Assembly: GCA_020634315.1 (NCBI GenBank) | Contig: JACKBV010000008.1 | Span: 62,001-126,000, forward strand | DNA from: Ardenticatenaceae bacterium | GTDB lineage: Bacteria; Chloroflexota; Anaerolineae; Promineifilales; Promineifilaceae | Length of the DNA stretch: 64,000 bases | Direction: 5' to 3' | Shown here: one piece after another, positions 26,920 to 35,556 of the stretch | Layout of the letters: the number at the start of each line of letters is the position of its first letter | How positions within the stretch are numbered: the stretch's first letter is position 1 | Notes under the pieces: generated by a model | Seen by the model: only the letters and a program-made list of their open reading frames with translations | What the model was told of the DNA's origin: nothing | The model's database searches: none | Translations under genes and position numbers: made by a program

Positions 26920-28338
26920 TTATCTGCGCCGTCTGCCAAGCAGGCCAATGAGCAGCAGTAATACCACAACACCCCCACCCCCTACCAGGAAAAGTGGGTT
27001 AAAACCCAGCTGTTGTTCTCCCTGGCACAGCCAATCGCAGACGGCAATGGCAATGGGAAATTCATATTGGCCTACGTGGGGCGGCACGGCCGTATCAATC
27101 ACTTCAACAAACAAGGTGTGTCGTCCTGGGGGCACATCGCTCGTTTGCCAAACGACCTCCCAGGGAGGAGCCGCCGCGGCGAGTACGGCCGTTTCGGCAT
27201 CATCCAAATAATAGTTCACGGCAGCGAGCGGTTGACGCGCATGAATGGTGGGCAGCAGCGAAATTGTCCCCAACAGCGGGATTGCCGGGGACAGCGGCAC
27301 GCGAACACCATCGGCGGCAATGGCGTAAACGGCCGTTACCTGCGGCGTCAGCGGATAACGGGCGATAAAATTGGCCGTCATCTCCGTGCCATCGGCCACA
27401 GCCAGCGTCACCTGATGTGCCACATTATCGGCAGGCAAGGCCGAGGTATAGCTAAACTGATATTTTTGGCGCAGCTGCGCGGCCACATCGGCAAAAAAAG
27501 CAGCCAACTGGGCCGGGTCTGTCGCCTGGCGATAGGTGCCACCTGTATAGCGAGCCGCCCGCTGCAAAAAATCAATGTCGGCGGCAGCGCCATTGCCCCA
27601 GGCCACTGTGTACAGCGGCACTTGCGCCTGTCGTGCCGCTTCGATGGCGGCATCGGCGTTGGTGTCTGTGCTGCCAGAACCTCCGTCAACGGCCGTATCC
27701 CGTCCGTTGGTAATCAAAATCACGGCACGACGCGCATACTGTCCCGATGTTGACATCATTTGTACGCCGCGAAACAGCGCGTCGTAAAGCGGCGTGCCGC
27801 TGGGAGCGGTCGCTTGCAGCAAGTTAATCTGGTTAATGAGTGCGCCCTCATCATTGGTAAAGGCCATCTCTTGCGCTTCGATGCCCGTACCGGCAACGGC
27901 GCCACGAAAGGCAATCACGCCAGACTCGTCGTGCTGCCCTAACACATCGTATAACGTGATAACGGCACCACGTAAAGCAGTTATTTCTTCTTGCATTGGC
28001 CCGCTTGCATCGAGCAGCAGCAAAATGGAGAGGGGTTCTGTGTCGTCGGCAATGTCGGCAAAATCGAAGGTTGAGAGAGGCTGTCCATCTTCCGACAATG
28101 TAAAATCGGCGGCCGTTAAGCCCGGCACGGGCACATTAAATTCGTTCAGTAATACGGCTTCCAGGCTCAAGAAGGGGAATTCGTCATCTTGCACTTGTGG
28201 CGTTTCATCATTCTCGATGGAGATGAGTGTGACACGTCGCTGTTCGCCCTGGGCGATAACGGCCGTTTCCCCCACCAGCAAGCCAACAAATCCCAATAAT
28301 GAAGCCAGACCCAACCATACCCTTGCTTTCCACATCAT
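26920..28338 (-). CDS. Membrane-anchored VWA domain protein
   Basis: 472 intact residues. N-terminal signal/anchor (WLGLASLLGFVGLLVGETAV), an N-terminal beta domain, then a von Willebrand A domain (about residues 105-290): ILLLLDASGPMQEE at the metal-site position, SGTPLYDALFRG with the second Thr, and ILITNGRDTA. The classical DxSxS reads DASGP, so the third ligand is lost and metal binding may be altered. After the VWA comes an Ig-like segment and a C-terminal TM helix (VVVLLLLIGLL) with a RRRR stop-transfer. First gene of the leftward signalling operon, 62 bases before PP2C. VWA proteins commonly scaffold complexes outside the membrane; this could present a ligand to the kinase ectodomains. 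Confidence 0.88.
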   Translation of the reverse strand: MMWKARVWLGLASLLGFVGLLVGETAVIAQGEQRRVTLISIENDETPQVQDDEFPFLSLEAVLLNEFNVPVPGLTAADFTLSEDGQPLSTFDFADIADDTEPLSILLLLDASGPMQEEITALRGAVITLYDVLGQHDESGVIAFRGAVAGTGIEAQEMAFTNDEGALINQINLLQATAPSGTPLYDALFRGVQMMSTSGQYARRAVILITNGRDTAVDGGSGSTDTNADAAIEAARQAQVPLYTVAWGNGAAADIDFLQRAARYTGGTYRQATDPAQLAAFFADVAAQLRQKYQFSYTSALPADNVAHQVTLAVADGTEMTANFIARYPLTPQVTAVYAIAADGVRVPLSPAIPLLGTISLLPTIHARQPLAAVNYYLDDAETAVLAAAAPPWEVVWQTSDVPPGRHTLFVEVIDTAVPPHVGQYEFPIAIAVCDWLCQGEQQLGFNPLFLVGGGGVVVLLLLIGLLGRRRR

Positions 28339-28351
28339 ACAGTTGCCTACT

Positions 28352-28447
28352 TCGAAAATAACTTAACGCAAAGATGCAGAGAAAAAGAGAATTCCCGTGT
28401 TCTTCGCGCATTTTCATTCATGGTAGTCGGCGATAACCAGTGAAATC
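28352..28447. repeat. Direct repeat, copy A, in the VWA-rarD gap
   Basis: Contains AACTTAACGCAAAGATGCAG, then AGAAAAAGAGAATTCCCGTG and TTCTTCGCGCATTTTCATTC, and ends near AATCTCCTC. Copy B is at 28713-28816 with about 90% identity and an extra 9 bases (GACGCAAA-type unit). The 28339-28928 gap has no gene; it is filled by these copies, two hairpin elements and a pair of short palindromes. Confidence 0.8.
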
Positions 28448-28459
28448 TCCTCGAAAAAA

Positions 28460-28557
28460 GCCTCCCGGAGGTTCATCTCATGCGGCAAGCCTTCCATTGA
28501 CAACCTCCGGGAGGTTGGTTTTCCTTTATTGTGGTGAGCAATCGCCCATGTTGTCTC
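28460..28557. repeat. Dispersed hairpin repeat, copy 2
   Basis: Same element as at 14437-14537: GCCTCCCGGAGGTTCATCTC start, inverted AACCTCCGGGAGGTTGG, then TTTATTGTGGTGAGC and TTGTCTCC. Differences are mainly in the central loop and the tail, as expected of an old dispersed family rather than a local duplication. Confidence 0.8.
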
Positions 28558-28566
28558 CTATGTAAA

Positions 28567-28604
28567 TCGGATTGTTAATCCGATAGTCGGATTGGCAATC
28601 CGAC
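28567..28604. repeat. Two adjacent short palindromes
   Basis: CGGATT-GTT-AATCCG is followed directly by GTCGGATTGGCAATCCGAC, a near-perfect 19-base palindrome. Both are built from the same CGGATTG word, which suggests tandem duplication of a small inverted repeat between hairpin copies 2 and 3. Confidence 0.65.
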
Positions 28605-28610
28605 CTACGA

Positions 28611-28707
28611 GCCTCCCGGAGGTTCGTCTCATGTGGCGAACGTTCCACTGACAACCTCCGGGAGGTTGGTTTTCATTCATGGTGGTGCGTACCACGCATG
28701 TTGTCCC
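28611..28707. repeat. Dispersed hairpin repeat, copy 3
   Basis: Third copy of the CCTCCCGGAGG hairpin family, with GTTCGTCTCATGTGGCG in the loop side and AACCTCCGGGAGGTTGG closing the stem, followed by TTTTCATTCATGGTGG as in copy 1. Confidence 0.8.
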
Positions 28708-28712
28708 CTTCG

Positions 28713-28816
28713 GAAATAACTTAACGCAAAGACGCAAAGATGCAGAGAAAAAGAGAATTCCCGTGTTCTTCGCGCATTTTCATTCACGGTGATCGGCGAT
28801 AGCCGATGACGTCTCC
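28713..28816. repeat. Direct repeat, copy B
   Basis: Second copy of the element at 28352-28447, in the same orientation. It includes an additional GCAAAGAC-type unit and the same GAGAATTCCCGTGTTCTTCG core. It lies about 100 bases before the rarD start. Confidence 0.8.
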
Positions 28817-28928
28817 TCAGAGAAGAATTTAACACAAAGAAACGAAGGATGAAAGGCACAAAAGCGGAAATCTATGCTACACTTCTGCCCGTTCGTGGCT
28901 TACCGCACCCACGAAAAAGGATACCCCC

Positions 28929-29846
28929 ATGCAAAACAAAGGCATCATTCACGGTGTGGCGGCTTATACCGTCTGGGGTTTGCTACCCATTTACTGGAAA
29001 CTGATTGGAAGCGTTCCACCCCTGGAAATATTGAGCCATCGGATGGTCTGGTCGCTCTTGTTTTTGTTGCTGCTGCTCACTCTACGGCAGCAATGGCAAT
29101 GGCTGCGTCCGGCGCTGCGCAACGGAAAGACAGTGCTCATTTATCTGGTAACGGCCGTTCTCCTTTCCATCAATTGGGGCGTCTACATTTGGGCCGTCAA
29201 CGCCGGGCACATTGTCGAAAGCAGCCTCGGCTACTTCATCAACCCGCTGGTCAACGTCTTGTTGGGGGTCATTTTGCTGCAAGAACGGTTACGGCCGTGG
29301 CAAATTGTCGCTGTCGTCGTAGCCAGCCTGGGCGTGTTGTACCTCACCTTTCATACCGGGCGACCACCCTGGATCGCCCTGACATTGGCCTTCACCTTTG
29401 GCTTTTACGGTTTGCTGCGCAAAAAAGCGCCCCTGCCATCACTGCACGGTCTGTCTTTGGAAATGGGCCTCATGTTTCTACCCGCACTGGGGTATATGCT
29501 TTGGACACAGATTCGGGGAACGGCCGTATTCCTACACACCGATTTACAACACATCAACCTCCTTTTGCCCCTTGCCGGTATCGTGACGGCACTGCCACTA
29601 CTCTGGTTTGGCACAGCAGCCCAACACGTCACCCTCACCACATTGGGCATCTTACAATACGCTGCGCCCACATTACAATTTTTACTCGGCGTCCTCGCCT
29701 ATGGCGAGCCATTCAACCAAGACAAATTCCTCGGCTTTAGCCTGATCTGGATAGCCCTCATCATCTACACAAGCGAACGCATCAAACACCACCACGCACA
29801 ACTAAAACAGGCCAATTTGCAAACTCAATCAAACTCTGTAGGATAA
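28929..29846 (+). CDS. rarD: RarD-type EamA family transporter
   Basis: 305 residues with ten hydrophobic helices, the standard size for RarD. It starts MQNKGIIHGVAAYTVWGLLP. Typical RarD motifs are YTVWGLLPIYWKL, LEILSHRMVWSL, SINWGVYIWAVNAGHIVESSLGY (split over helices 3-4), FINPLVNVLLGV and LQYAAPTLQFLLGV with a C-terminal FLGF-WIAL helix. EamA transporters of this branch were named for chloramphenicol sensitivity in Pseudomonas; the physiological substrate is unsettled, probably a metabolite. It stands alone, with repeats upstream and an unrelated secreted protein downstream. Confidence 0.93.
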   Translation: MQNKGIIHGVAAYTVWGLLPIYWKLIGSVPPLEILSHRMVWSLLFLLLLLTLRQQWQWLRPALRNGKTVLIYLVTAVLLSINWGVYIWAVNAGHIVESSLGYFINPLVNVLLGVILLQERLRPWQIVAVVVASLGVLYLTFHTGRPPWIALTLAFTFGFYGLLRKKAPLPSLHGLSLEMGLMFLPALGYMLWTQIRGTAVFLHTDLQHINLLLPLAGIVTALPLLWFGTAAQHVTLTTLGILQYAAPTLQFLLGVLAYGEPFNQDKFLGFSLIWIALIIYTSERIKHHHAQLKQANLQTQSNSVG

Positions 29847-29941
29847 TCGTAGAGACATCAATAGGCAGCCGTTTTGACGAGAACAAGCAGGGTCGGTAAC
29901 ATACCTATTGTTACTGATTATCTAATTTTCTGGAGGAAACC

Positions 29942-32065
29942 ATGAAAACAGTTATAACCCCGCGACGGTTTCCAGGAGCCATTTTTTTAAGTGTCTTCCT
30001 GGCGCTGTCCATGACCTTATTATTAGTCAGCAGTTTGCTGGCGTCTGGCACCCTTGAGCCAGACAACATAATGGCCCCAGCCTTGACCATCGACAAACAG
30101 GTCGATCAGGCAGGTGCCGCTGCGGGATCAACCATCGCCTACACCATCGTTGTCAACAATACAGGCGATGAAGCAACGCAAGCCATTTTCACCGACACGC
30201 TCCCCGCCGATCTGGCTTACGTGGCAAACAGCCTGGATATTGCCTTTACCAGCGCATTCACAACCGGTGTTGGCGTCAGTGGCGACACCATCACATGGAC
30301 TGGCTCAATTGGGCCAGGCGGTTCCATCACCACCATTTTCCAGGCAACAGTGGATGGCGCGGCACAAATTGGCGGCACCATCACCAATACGGCCAACGTC
30401 ACCGGAACAGGCAGCTTGCTGAGTGACAGCGCCGTCATCACAGTCATTCCGCCATTGGTCATCGACAAAGGTGTAGACCAAAGTGAAGCAGAGCCAGGCA
30501 GCACCCTGATTTACACGGTTGTTGTCACCAACACAGGCAGCGTTGCCGCCAGCGCCGCATTCACCGATGCACTCCCCGTCGAGCTTGACTATGTCGCCAA
30601 CACGTTGCAGGTCATTCCCGCTTCTGCCTTCACCACAACCACCACTGTCGCGAATGATGTGATTAACTGGACGGGTTCGCTGGGGCCAGGCGGTTCGGTT
30701 ACTACCATCTTCAATGCGACAGTTGATGATGCACTGCCCTTGGGGAGCAGCGTCACCAATATTGCCACAGTCAGCAACAATGGCGTTCCGCTGATGGCCG
30801 AGGTCACAACGCTCATTACGAACGTCACCCCCATTACAAAATACATCTACATGCCTTTCATCAGCAAACCGCTGGCTGCACCAACTCTGCAAGCCACAAC
30901 GCCAACCGTTGACAACTCGTGGACTGTGTCCTGGAGTCAGGTCGCAGGGTTGGTCACTGGTTATCGTCTGGAAGAGGCTTTCGATGCAAACTTTACAAGC
31001 AGCGTGACTGTATTCAACCTGGATGACGCTGTTACGTCCCGTAATATTCAGCATAACCCGCCGAGCAGCGGGACATATTATTACCGCGTGCGTGCAGAAT
31101 CGGGCAACAATCCCGGCCCCTGGTCAAATGTCGTTCCTGTGTTCGCTATCAGCGACCTGAACCTGAAATCGACGATTCCTGACTACGACAACAAATGGAC
31201 GTTATCTTGGGATAGCGCGGGCGGTGTCTCTCATTACGAACTGCAAGAATCACGCCGTGACGATTTCAGCAGCGAAGTCGAAACGTTTAACACGGGCACG
31301 GCAACATCCAAACAAGTTCAGCACATTTTCTCGACAGATAACATCCGCTACTATCGAGTACGCGCCGTTTACAATGGCAACCCTGGCCCCTGGTCGGATA
31401 CCGTGAAGGTGATTAGTGGTTACAAGGATGTATTTCTGAGCAACACTACAAATTGGGCGATGCGCCGCAGCGACACCAGCAATTACAATGTCCTTTATCG
31501 AGACAATGATAATTTGCAGGTGGAACTGGCAAATGCCAATGATTACATTTTGGTAGCACCGCTGGCTCCGGCTGTTGGTATGAACTATGAAATCGAATTT
31601 GAGGCCAAATTAAGCAATCCGGAAGATCGGCACATGTATGGCCTGGTGTTTGGTGGTGATTGGAATGGCGAAAGCTGCCCGAATAGTGGTTACACGAACT
31701 GCTTCACGCAGTATTACCAACTGCGGATTCAGTATCGCACCAACAATGGCGCACCGTTCCTTGAGTTCAAGTTAAAGCGAATTGATGGGCATGACAGCAA
31801 TAATCAACCTGTCGGGCCAGTTCTCATTGACTGGACGAAGGCGACAGCCGCTGTGCCAGATGATTGGAATGTGTGGGTCGTTGAAGTTGAGTCGGATGGC
31901 GATATTAAAATATCGCTGGGCGACACACGGATTGGTACCGTTCGAGACGAGGATATGCCAGCAGATTTAGGCGATTACTTCGGCTTCTGGGGCGAAACCA
32001 ATGATGTCGGTGCGCTCAAGATCCGGTTTGATGACATTCAAGTCCGGCACCAAAAAGCGCAGTAA
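29942..32065 (+). CDS. Secreted DUF11-repeat protein with FN3-like and C-terminal glucanase-fold domains
   Basis: 707 residues after a TGGAGGAAACC Shine-Dalgarno. A signal peptide spans residues 1-38. Two DUF11 repeats of about 120 residues begin ALTIDKQVDQAGAAAGS and LVIDKGVDQSEAEPGS, each with FTDxLPxxLxYVAN and WTGS-GPGGS motifs. Two FN3-like modules share TPTVDNSWTVSW/IPDYDNKWTLSW and YYRVRA...GNPGPWS. The last 200 residues (YKDVFLSNTTNWAMRRSD onward, YGLVFGG, WVVEVESDGDIKISL) resemble a concanavalin/keto-disaccharide-hydrolase-like fold. Probably a surface adhesin or matrix protein. The gene has no ACGGCCGT motif and lower GC than its neighbours, consistent with different selection or later arrival. 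Confidence 0.85.
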   Translation: MKTVITPRRFPGAIFLSVFLALSMTLLLVSSLLASGTLEPDNIMAPALTIDKQVDQAGAAAGSTIAYTIVVNNTGDEATQAIFTDTLPADLAYVANSLDIAFTSAFTTGVGVSGDTITWTGSIGPGGSITTIFQATVDGAAQIGGTITNTANVTGTGSLLSDSAVITVIPPLVIDKGVDQSEAEPGSTLIYTVVVTNTGSVAASAAFTDALPVELDYVANTLQVIPASAFTTTTTVANDVINWTGSLGPGGSVTTIFNATVDDALPLGSSVTNIATVSNNGVPLMAEVTTLITNVTPITKYIYMPFISKPLAAPTLQATTPTVDNSWTVSWSQVAGLVTGYRLEEAFDANFTSSVTVFNLDDAVTSRNIQHNPPSSGTYYYRVRAESGNNPGPWSNVVPVFAISDLNLKSTIPDYDNKWTLSWDSAGGVSHYELQESRRDDFSSEVETFNTGTATSKQVQHIFSTDNIRYYRVRAVYNGNPGPWSDTVKVISGYKDVFLSNTTNWAMRRSDTSNYNVLYRDNDNLQVELANANDYILVAPLAPAVGMNYEIEFEAKLSNPEDRHMYGLVFGGDWNGESCPNSGYTNCFTQYYQLRIQYRTNNGAPFLEFKLKRIDGHDSNNQPVGPVLIDWTKATAAVPDDWNVWVVEVESDGDIKISLGDTRIGTVRDEDMPADLGDYFGFWGETNDVGALKIRFDDIQVRHQKAQ

Positions 32066-32079
32066 GATAGCTTTGATAG

Positions 32080-32113
32080 ATGCGGCGGGTTTGCAAGCCC
32101 GCCGCATTTTTTT
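32080..32113 (+). terminator. Intrinsic terminator
   Basis: Stem ATGCGGCGGG/CCCGCCGCAT around TTTGCAAG, followed by TTTTTTT. It closes the DUF11 gene and lies directly against the start of the methyltransferase gene. Confidence 0.92.
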
Positions 32114-32116
32114 GTG

Positions 32117-32770
32117 ATGATGTCCAGACAACGGCCGTTTCGTTCTGTCACCCGCAGCAAAGCAACCGCTCAAGCCAGTTATGATCGTTTGAGCCGTTAC
32201 TATGATTGGCTGGCAGCGTCAGAACGGCCGTTTCGTGAAGCAGGCGCACACCTTCTCCGTGTACAGCCCGGCGAGCAAGTCCTGGAGCTTGGCTGCGGCA
32301 CAGGCACAGTGCTGCCACCATTGCAGCAGGCGGCAGCACCTGGGCAAGTCATTGGCCTGGATTTGTCAGCGGGGATGCTGCAAGTGGCACAGCGACGATT
32401 GGGTTTCCCGGTCGCATTCGTACAAGCCGACGCGGCGCAGCTCCCATTTGCCGCCGCCCGCTTCGATGCGGTGTTGATGAGCTTCACGCTGGAGCTGTTC
32501 GACACGCCGGAAATCCCGGTCGTTTTGGCGGAAGTGCGGCGTGTTTTGGGGAAAAACGGCCGTTTCGCCACCGTCACCCTCGCCCAACAAAACAGCTTCG
32601 CCGTGCGTCTCTATGAATGGTTTCACGACAAGTTACCCAATTGGGTCGATTGTCGCCCCATCCCCACCGACGCCCTCCTCGCCGAAGCTGGCTTCCACAT
32701 CGTTACGCACCAACGGCGCAAACTATGGGGACTGCCGGTAGACATCATCCTGGCACAAACTCACGCTTAA
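32117..32770 (+). CDS. Class I SAM-dependent methyltransferase
   Basis: About 217 residues; the start is placed at the first ATG at 32117, with no clear ribosome site. Motif I VLELGCGTGTVLPPL binds SAM; VIGLDLSAGM is motif post-I; QADAAQLPFAAARFDAVLMSF is motif II-III; LAEVRRVLGKNGRFATVTL is typical of UbiE/phosphatidylethanolamine N-methyltransferase relatives. The N-terminal YDRLSRYYDWLAASERPFRE also fits that group. The acceptor could be a lipid, quinone or small molecule. The gene follows a terminator with only three bases between, so its own promoter must lie within or before that hairpin. Confidence 0.88.
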   Translation: MMSRQRPFRSVTRSKATAQASYDRLSRYYDWLAASERPFREAGAHLLRVQPGEQVLELGCGTGTVLPPLQQAAAPGQVIGLDLSAGMLQVAQRRLGFPVAFVQADAAQLPFAAARFDAVLMSFTLELFDTPEIPVVLAEVRRVLGKNGRFATVTLAQQNSFAVRLYEWFHDKLPNWVDCRPIPTDALLAEAGFHIVTHQRRKLWGLPVDIILAQTHA

Positions 32771-32775
32771 AACGC

Positions 32776-32811
32776 GTGGGGCTTTAGCCGAAATAACAAC
32801 CAAAGCCCCAC
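32776..32811. terminator. Convergent terminator
   Basis: Perfect 10-bp inverted repeat GTGGGGCTTT/AAAGCCCCAC with a 16-base loop, between the ends of two convergent genes (32770 and 32833). Weak T-tracts, but position and symmetry support termination in both directions. Confidence 0.65.
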
Positions 32812-32832
32812 AGCAACCAACGCCTTATCGCC

Positions 32833-34242
32833 CTAATCTGCTAAATCACTCACATCTTCTTCCCCGGCATCTGCCGCCGCCTGCAAAGGACGCGGCTGGT
32901 GGATGGCGACTCTTGTGGTAACGGCAACGGCCGTTTCCAGCGTGCCCCCCACTTGCAATTGATCAAACAAAAAGCCAAACTGCTCTTCCAGCGCCGCGCC
33001 AATCTCCGCCTGCACAGCCTCATCCAGATGCCACCACTGCTGCTTAAACGGCCCAATCGCCCGTTTGCGTGCCGAGTACAAAACCTGATCCTCCGTCTTG
33101 CCCGGCTTCCATTCACTTTGATAATGTTCGCGCAAATAGGCATAGGCCTCATCCACAACAGCTTGTGGCAAACGATCATAAATCATGTTCTGGAAACCCG
33201 TCGCCAGATGAATCTCGACCGTGCCCACTTCAGGGAATTTGTGGAATGCCTCTTGTGGCAAAGTAGACGCGCCATGCTGCACCGCCCCGCCTATGCCATA
33301 GCTGTCTCGCGCCGCCGCGCTCAAAGCACGCAGCGTCTCAAAATCCACCTTCACATCAGCCAGGGTGCCATCTGGCAGCACAACTCCGCCATGACTGGTA
33401 CCGGTTTGCACCGAAATCTTGGAGATACCGGTGGCACCACCCAACACCCGTTGATACCCTTGCATAAAGGCGTGCAGCTCCTCTACCGTCGAGTTTTTAT
33501 GCCCAACTTCGCCAATTTCACCACCGAGGGAAATGGTCACGCCTTGCGGCTCAATGCTGCGCACAAACTGCGTCAATTCGGCACAGAGCGAATAATTGAT
33601 ATTTTGCTGTTCATCCAGTGTGGGGAAACTCAAGTCAACGAGGGTGGATGTGTCAATGTCGATGTTGTAAAAACCAAAGCCAACCGCTTCTACCATTAAA
33701 TCTTTGACAGCTTGCACTTCAGCGTCAGGGTCTTTGGCGTAACGACTGGCCGAAATCTGGAAATGATCGCCCTGAATGTACACCGGGCCACGATACCCTT
33801 CGCGCAAAGCAGCCGCCAGCACACAAGCGGTATATTCTGCCGGGCGCTGGTCGGTATAACCAATCTCGGAGCGGGCAATTTCAAAAAGCATCGCCCCTGC
33901 TTTGCGCTTGTTGGCTGCACGGAAAACGGCACGCGATGTGTTGTAATTCATGGCGCGAATGTTCATGGCTGGCACCGTGAAGGTATGCGCCACGTCGCCA
34001 CGACCAATTGCCATGTACAATTCATGAATCGAGGCGGGATAGACGCCAACAGCCTGGCCGATTTCCCAAATCAGCCATCGCGCTGTGTCGCGGGCAAGTG
34101 GGGGAGCGAATACGGCCGTATACGCCAATCCATCCATCTTTTCAGGTAAAGCGGCTTCATCTACAATGTGTACAGCATCACCGTCCACCTGCACCACACC
34201 AGCTAAACCTTCCAACAGCGCCGTAACCGAATTTGCTTTCAT
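32833..34242 (-). CDS. Class II fructose/tagatose-bisphosphate aldolase family protein
   Basis: 469 residues after a GAGGAG Shine-Dalgarno. Recognisable class II aldolase features are FTVPAMNIRAMNYNTSRAVF (substrate entry), YIQGDHFQIS (zinc-binding DH), IDIDTSTL, LGGEIGEVGHKN (second metal ligand region), ISVQTGTSHGG (glycine-histidine loop) and VQHGASTLPQEAFHKF. It is longer than the usual 280-350 residues: an N-terminal extension of about 90 residues (MKANSVTALLEGLAGVVQVD) and a C-terminal tail rich in acid residues. Similar long forms are known to me from Chloroflexota and related phyla as aldolase-like proteins. Probable role: sugar-phosphate cleavage in glycolysis or gluconeogenesis; the exact substrate is not proven. 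Confidence 0.85.
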   Translation of the reverse strand: MKANSVTALLEGLAGVVQVDGDAVHIVDEAALPEKMDGLAYTAVFAPPLARDTARWLIWEIGQAVGVYPASIHELYMAIGRGDVAHTFTVPAMNIRAMNYNTSRAVFRAANKRKAGAMLFEIARSEIGYTDQRPAEYTACVLAAALREGYRGPVYIQGDHFQISASRYAKDPDAEVQAVKDLMVEAVGFGFYNIDIDTSTLVDLSFPTLDEQQNINYSLCAELTQFVRSIEPQGVTISLGGEIGEVGHKNSTVEELHAFMQGYQRVLGGATGISKISVQTGTSHGGVVLPDGTLADVKVDFETLRALSAAARDSYGIGGAVQHGASTLPQEAFHKFPEVGTVEIHLATGFQNMIYDRLPQAVVDEAYAYLREHYQSEWKPGKTEDQVLYSARKRAIGPFKQQWWHLDEAVQAEIGAALEEQFGFLFDQLQVGGTLETAVAVTTRVAIHQPRPLQAAADAGEEDVSDLAD

Positions 34243-34308
34243 TGTGTCACTCCTCAGCTAAACTAATAAGGTTCATCTAAACACGATTTTATAAAATCAT
34301 GCTATACA

Positions 34309-34337
34309 TTGAGTCTTGAGACTGTCTGAATTATACT
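34309..34337 (+). promoter_or_regulatory. Sigma-70-type promoter for proBA
   Basis: TTGAGT, 17-base spacer, TATACT, 53 bases before the proB start. Both hexamers are close to consensus with ideal spacing. The region between the divergent aldolase gene and proB (34243-34389) contains nothing else recognisable. Confidence 0.6.
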
Positions 34338-34389
34338 TGAAATCCAAAAAGGGGTTCAGCTAGCCAACCCATTCCCAGCACTGATTATT

Positions 34390-35493
34390 ATGTATCAACG
34401 AATCGTTATCAAACTTGGCACGAGCGTCCTCACCAGAGGGACGCCGCAACTCAATCGCCCGCACATGGTCGAACTAACAAGGCAATGTGCGCAGTTACAC
34501 CGACAAGGGAAAGATGTCATCATCTGCACATCAGGAGCCGTTGCTGCCGGCCGCGAGCGGCTCAGCTTCCCGTCATTGCCCGCCACCATCACCAGCAAAC
34601 AAATGTTGGCCGCCGTCGGTCAAAGCCGCTTGATGTGGATGTGGGAAAGCTTCTTTGAAATTTACGGCATCCATGTCGGCCAAATTTTGCTGACGCGTGC
34701 TGACGTTGAAGACCGCCGCCGCTTCCTCAATGCCCGCGACACACTGCATACGCTGCTTGAGCACCGACTGGTGCCCATCATTAACGAAAATGATGCCGTC
34801 GCCATTGAAGAAATCAAAGTGGGCGACAATGACAACCTGTCCGCACTGGCGGCCATTCTTGCCGAGGCGGATTTGCTGCTGCTGCTCACGGATCAGCCGG
34901 GCTTGTTTACGGCCGATCCGCGCACCAACCCGGACGCCCAACTCATCCCCGAAGTTCACACCATTGACGAAACGTTGCGCGATTTAGCGGGCGGCAGCGT
35001 CAGCGGGTTGGGTGTCGGCGGCATGATCACCAAGCTGCAAGCGGCTGATGTCGCCCGCCGTGCCGGTGCTGACGTGATGATTGCGTCGGGACAAACGCCC
35101 AATGTTATTTTGCGTGCCGTCGCCGCAGAAGGCATCGGCACGCGCTTTCCAGCGCTGGAACATCCATTGGAGAATCGCAAACGCTGGATTCTCGCCGGGC
35201 CAAAGCCGGGCGGCCAATTGGTGATTGATGCCGGAGCCAAACGTGCGCTGTTGGAAAACGGCCGTTCCCTGCTTCCGGCCGGCATTGTTCGCGTAGAGGG
35301 CGAATTTCAACGAGGCGACACCGTATCCATCACCAGCCTGGACACCGTCGAACTGGCACGAGGCATTGTCCGCTACCGCAGCAGCGACCTCGCCCACATC
35401 ACCGGCTGCCAATCCAACGACATCGCCGCAAAACTAGGATACGCCTATGGTCCCGTAGCCGTTCACCGCAATGATATGATTATTATGAAATAA
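34390..35493 (+). CDS. proB: Glutamate 5-kinase
   Basis: 367 residues, standard for ProB with a PUA domain. It phosphorylates L-glutamate to gamma-glutamyl phosphate, the first step of proline synthesis, in the cytosol. Amino-acid-kinase domain: IVIKLGTSVLT, CTSGAVAAGRERL, KQMLAAVGQSRLM, LINENDAVAIEEIKVGDNDNLSA-type core (INENDAV, GDNDNLSALAA), LLTDQPGLFTADPR and GGMITKLQAADVA. The C-terminal PUA domain begins near residue 275 (GQLVIDAGAKRALLENGRSL) and ends ARGIVRYRSSDLAHITG. There is no strong ribosome site before the ATG. proA follows 63 bases later in the same direction, forming a proBA operon. proC is not in the window. Confidence 0.97.
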   Translation: MYQRIVIKLGTSVLTRGTPQLNRPHMVELTRQCAQLHRQGKDVIICTSGAVAAGRERLSFPSLPATITSKQMLAAVGQSRLMWMWESFFEIYGIHVGQILLTRADVEDRRRFLNARDTLHTLLEHRLVPIINENDAVAIEEIKVGDNDNLSALAAILAEADLLLLLTDQPGLFTADPRTNPDAQLIPEVHTIDETLRDLAGGSVSGLGVGGMITKLQAADVARRAGADVMIASGQTPNVILRAVAAEGIGTRFPALEHPLENRKRWILAGPKPGGQLVIDAGAKRALLENGRSLLPAGIVRVEGEFQRGDTVSITSLDTVELARGIVRYRSSDLAHITGCQSNDIAAKLGYAYGPVAVHRNDMIIMK

Positions 35494-35556
35494 CGGCCGT
35501 CAGAAATTGGAAAAATCTGGCACACAACATTCAACGCCCCACCAAAGGAGACTTTC

